A program made the position numbers and the translations under genes. A stretch of 64,000 nt of DNA from Acidobacteriota bacterium (GTDB lineage Bacteria; Acidobacteriota; Thermoanaerobaculia; Multivoradales; JBCCEF01): assembly GCA_039030395.1 (NCBI GenBank), contig JBCCEF010000001.1, positions 304,258 through 368,257 on the forward strand. Reading direction: 5' to 3'. Below are positions 63,764 to 64,000 of the stretch, piece by piece; the first letter of the stretch is position 1, and each line of letters starts with the position of its first letter. Below the pieces are notes generated by a model. That model did not search any database. It saw only the letters and a list, made by a program, of their open reading frames with translations, and was not told the DNA's origin.

Positions 63764-64000
63764 GTGCGGATCGCGAGCAAAGTCGCCACCGGCTCAGGGC
63801 TCCTGATCCTGCTGCTGGGCGTCGCGCTGATCTACCAGGTGTCTTTCGGGCGGCGCCTTGCCGGCAAGAGCGACCGGGTGTCCTCGGACTACTTTCAGGT
63901 CGCCATCGACTCCCTCGAGACCATCCGCCACCTCGAACGGATGGAGGAGCTGCTGCGGGGCATGCTCGCCGTACAGGATCCCCGCTATGGCGAGAACCTC
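63764..64000 (+). CDS. Membrane sensor protein, probable histidine kinase (partial)
   Basis: Only the first 79 codons are in the window. GTG 63764 follows AGAGG. The sequence has an N-terminal membrane helix (GSGLLILLLGVALIYQVSF) followed by a helical extracytoplasmic segment (DYFQVAIDSLETIRHLERME), as in the four-helix-bundle sensors of histidine kinases. Position directly after a sigma-54 response regulator on the same strand supports a kinase, but the catalytic domain lies beyond the right edge. Confidence 0.7.
   Translation, partial: MRIASKVATGSGLLILLLGVALIYQVSFGRRLAGKSDRVSSDYFQVAIDSLETIRHLERMEELLRGMLAVQDPRYGENL

Overview
The window is high-GC DNA with tightly packed genes, from a free-living Gram-negative-type bacterium. 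An exosortase H pair, secreted proteins ending in a DGFE(S/T)G-type tail, Lhr, a FAN1-like nuclease, a wax-ester synthase and NDH-2 suggest an Acidobacteriota relative, perhaps Thermoanaerobaculia. That placement is inference; no rRNA or other phylogenetic marker is present. I saw no tRNA, rRNA, phage, transposase or CRISPR array.

Layout. 1-6519: a membrane SpoIIE-type phosphatase (cut by the left edge), cytidine deaminase, a pyrR-pyrB-pyrC operon, and divergently exosortase H with its partner membrane protein. 6626-11752: a GntR/YtrA-type repressor with a palindromic operator heads a five-gene ABC-transporter operon, one product of which fuses an acyltransferase to an ABC ATPase. 11935-16826: smc, a phosphopantetheinyl transferase and a tandem-HTH protein. 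17114-20533: a mbtH-S51 peptidase-hypothetical operon and htpG, all on the minus strand. 21175-28080: secreted metalloproteases (matrixin-like and M64) and a FAN1-like nuclease. 28269-35061: WS/DGAT, an AstE/AspA-like hydrolase, two hotdog dehydratases and a secreted choice-of-anchor B protein. 35290-41049: an MMPL exporter fused to an LpxL-like acyltransferase, NDH-2 and PPK2. 41236-46599: a secreted copper-amine-oxidase-like pair, a DUF418 protein and NAD synthetase. 46612-52700: a vapBC-type pair and a hydantoinase/oxoprolinase operon with an Nramp-like permease. 52767-64000: a diguanylate cyclase, Lhr, an alpha/beta hydrolase, a serine protease with six beta-trefoil repeats, a small secreted protein, and an NtrC-type regulator followed by a sensor protein cut by the right edge.

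The most interesting layer is non-coding. Four 180-bp elements (6626, 20633, 28098, 61312) and one 65-bp derivative (44375) fold as long nested hairpins. Their arms differ in sequence between copies but remain complementary, which suggests a conserved RNA or DNA structure. A second family of about 50-bp hairpins sits at gene ends and supplies stop codons to both convergent neighbours in two places and to one gene in a third. A third family (16827, 35200) also lies at gene 3' ends. Several genes (gntR, vapB, the NtrC-type regulator) appear to be transcribed from promoters so close to the start codon that their mRNAs should be nearly leaderless.
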